From an uncultured Sphingobium sp. (GTDB lineage: Bacteria; Pseudomonadota; Alphaproteobacteria; Sphingomonadales; Sphingomonadaceae): DNA of 7,427 nucleotides. The DNA lies in NCBI GenBank assembly GCA_946479185.1, contig CAMLFF010000160.1, positions 1 through 7,427 on the forward strand, given 5' to 3'. A program made the position numbers and the translations under genes. The notes beneath the pieces were generated by a model. The model was not told the DNA's origin. It was given only the letters and a program-made list of their open reading frames with translations, and ran no database searches. Position 1 is the stretch's first letter; each line of letters opens with the position of its first letter. Positions 5,984 through 7,427 of this stretch are shown here, one piece after another.

Positions 5984-7263
5984 GCCGCCCGCCGCCGCGC
6001 CATCCACCCCATGATCGCAGGCGCGCTAAACGCAACGCCCGCCATCAGCATCGTCGCGCCAGATACGCTCATCCATTGCAGCGCCGCACCCAGCAGCAAG
6101 CCGCCAAAAGCCGTGCCGCCAAGGCTCGCCATCGTCCACAAGCTGCTCACCCGCCCGCGCACTGCGTCGGCGGATTCGATCTGGATCAACGTCTGGGAGA
6201 GCACCGCCGCCCCGGTCGATCCGAACGCAATCGCCGCAATGCAGGCCAGCCCGAGCCACAGCGCGCTCCACTGCGCCAGCACGAACAGCGCCACGGCGCT
6301 CAGCATGGCCATCAGGATGCTCCAGCGCTGCAATTGCTGGCTATTGAGGTTCAAACGCGATGCCAGAAACGCCGCCGGCAGCGCCCCCGCACCCGCCGCC
6401 GCCGATAGCGCCGCAAGCGCACTCGTCCCGCTGCCATAGAAGCGATCGGCATACACCGGCAGCACTTCCAATATCGCCCGCCCGAACAAGGCGCTCCAGC
6501 CGATCAGCATCAATTGGCGCAGGATGAAAGGATTGCCACGCGCATAGCCAAACCCCTCCGCAAGCTGGCGGAAGAAAGGCGCAGGCAGCGCCCTCTCGCG
6601 CGGGCGGCGCGGCACCAGCGACAGCGCGTAGATGAGCGGCGCGTAGGAGACGGCATTGATCAAAAAGGCCACCGCAACCGGAAAGCTCAGCAACACCGCG
6701 CCCGCCACCGCAGGCCCCACCAGCCGGGATGCATTGAAGATCATCGCGCCGATGCCGATGGCGCTGCTCATCATCTCACGCGGCACGATGGCCGGAATGA
6801 TGGAAAGCCGCGTCGGCGCATAAGCCGCGGAGGTCACGCCAATCGCCAGCGATGTGACGAACAGCGTAATGATATCAAGCAATCCAAAGGCGGAGAGCAG
6901 CGCCAGCAATGTTGCCCAAAAGGCCATCAACGCATTGATGATCGATGCCGCCCGCAATGGCTCTGCCCGGTCGACCAGCACGCCGAAGAAGGATGAGAAC
7001 ATCAGCACCGGGCCAAACAGCGCAAAGGCCATCAACCCCACCCAAAGTTCCGATCCGCTCAGATCCCAGGCGAGCCAGCTGATCGCCAGCCGCTGCACCC
7101 ACAGGCCAACGGAGGAAAGCCCATTGCCGATGGTGTAGATGCGATAGGCGCGATTGCCCAAAGCACCCCATCCGCGCGCGAAACGTGGCGGGGCGATCTC
7201 ATCATCGGTCGGGGGAAGATCAACGCTCAAAACAGTCTCGTCAGTCAGGATGAGCGCCTGCAC
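5980..7263 (-). CDS. MFS transporter, MFS_3 / EntS-like exporter family
   Basis: This 427-residue inner-membrane protein has about 10-12 hydrophobic helices after a cytoplasmic tail of about 35 residues. Motif A appears as GVLVDRAEPLR after the second helix. The segment VRGRVSSLWTMASLGGTAFG near the C-terminal third is typical of the MFS_3 family, which includes the enterobactin exporter EntS. A proton-driven export role is therefore likely, but the cargo is unknown. The start is uncertain: the first in-frame candidate is GTG at 7263, just after an in-frame stop at 7273-7275, without a clear ribosome binding site. A TTG some ten codons later is an alternative. Its stop TAG (5980-5982) overlaps the aldehyde dehydrogenase stop TAA (5981-5983). 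The partial gene at 7331-7427 lies upstream on the same strand with a 67-base gap, so both could be cotranscribed. Confidence 0.92.
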   Translation of the reverse strand: MQALILTDETVLSVDLPPTDDEIAPPRFARGWGALGNRAYRIYTIGNGLSSVGLWVQRLAISWLAWDLSGSELWVGLMAFALFGPVLMFSSFFGVLVDRAEPLRAASIINALMAFWATLLALLSAFGLLDIITLFVTSLAIGVTSAAYAPTRLSIIPAIVPREMMSSAIGIGAMIFNASRLVGPAVAGAVLLSFPVAVAFLINAVSYAPLIYALSLVPRRPRERALPAPFFRQLAEGFGYARGNPFILRQLMLIGWSALFGRAILEVLPVYADRFYGSGTSALAALSAAAGAGALPAAFLASRLNLNSQQLQRWSILMAMLSAVALFVLAQWSALWLGLACIAAIAFGSTGAAVLSQTLIQIESADAVRGRVSSLWTMASLGGTAFGGLLLGAALQWMSVSGATMLMAGVAFSAPAIMGWMARRRAA

Positions 7264-7330
7264 GACAAAAAATCATGCAGCCCCCTGCGCGCAGGCCATC
7301 GCAAGATCAAGCCGGTTGCGGCAAGCACCC

Positions 7331-7427
7331 TTATGTGGGCGCGATCTGGCGCAGGCGATCGCGATAGGCGGGGCGCACGGTCCCCATCAGCCGCGCGGCA
7401 AGCAGTGTGACGGGGCAGAACAGGCTG
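7331..7427 (-). CDS. C-terminal end of an unidentified protein (cut by window edge)
   Basis: On the minus strand the window edge opens into 31 codons ending in TAA at 7331-7333. They read SLFCPVTLLAARLMG followed by TVRPAYRDRLRQIAPT. The mix of a hydrophobic helix and a basic, helical C-terminus, with codon use like the neighbouring genes, suggests a true gene end. I do not recognise the family. It runs in the same direction as the MFS gene and lies upstream of it. Confidence 0.5.
   Translation of the reverse strand, partial: SLFCPVTLLAARLMGTVRPAYRDRLRQIAPT

Noticed and set aside
7267..7288. Possible minus-strand intrinsic terminator: GCAG-GGGG-CTGC followed by a six-T run
   Set aside because: The stem has only four base pairs and four bases separate it from the T run, so it is too weak to call. 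The nearby CCTGCGCGCAGG palindrome (7284-7295) does not make a better hairpin.

Overview
The window is GC-rich DNA with five complete genes and two genes cut by the window ends. The gene content is a TonB-dependent outer-membrane receptor, an acyl-CoA dehydrogenase pair, an aldo/keto reductase, an aldehyde dehydrogenase and an MFS transporter. This suggests an alphaproteobacterium, most likely a sphingomonad, where TonB receptors next to catabolic dehydrogenases are common. The taxonomic call is inference from gene content and style, because no ribosomal or marker gene is present.

Layout. Bases 1-816 (minus) hold the start of a TonB-dependent receptor: signal peptide, TonB box, plug and first barrel strands. 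Bases 817-1183 are a divergent intergenic region with AT-rich promoter-like and operator-like elements. Bases 1184-2329 and 2326-3429 (plus) are two acyl-CoA dehydrogenase genes overlapping by 4 bp, which look like the large catalytic and small degenerate subunits of one heteromeric enzyme. Bases 3410-4486 (minus) are an AKR9-like aldo/keto reductase whose end overlaps the second dehydrogenase tail to tail. Bases 4487-4570 are a short divergent promoter region with an AT-rich palindrome. Bases 4571-5983 (plus) are an AldA-like NAD(P)-dependent aldehyde dehydrogenase. Bases 5980-7263 (minus) are an MFS_3 (EntS-like) transporter, again overlapping its neighbour tail to tail. Bases 7331-7427 (minus) are the last 31 codons of an unidentified gene.

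How the genes may work together (inference): the receptor would import an organic substrate across the outer membrane. The reductase and aldehyde dehydrogenase would interconvert alcohol, aldehyde and acid groups. The acyl-CoA dehydrogenase pair would desaturate a CoA thioester, possibly of a bulky or cyclic acyl group, and the MFS protein would export a compound. No CoA ligase, hydratase, thiolase or regulator lies in the window, so the pathway is incomplete here and the substrate cannot be named. A 12-bp AT-rich palindromic core occurs both at the receptor promoter and in the reductase/aldehyde dehydrogenase divergent promoter, hinting at shared control.

I found no tRNA, rRNA, CRISPR array, insertion sequence or phage gene. 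The genes belong to known families. The less ordinary points are the regulatory palindromes, the make-up of the dehydrogenase pair, the overlapping convergent gene ends and a 22-bp exact repeat between two unrelated genes.
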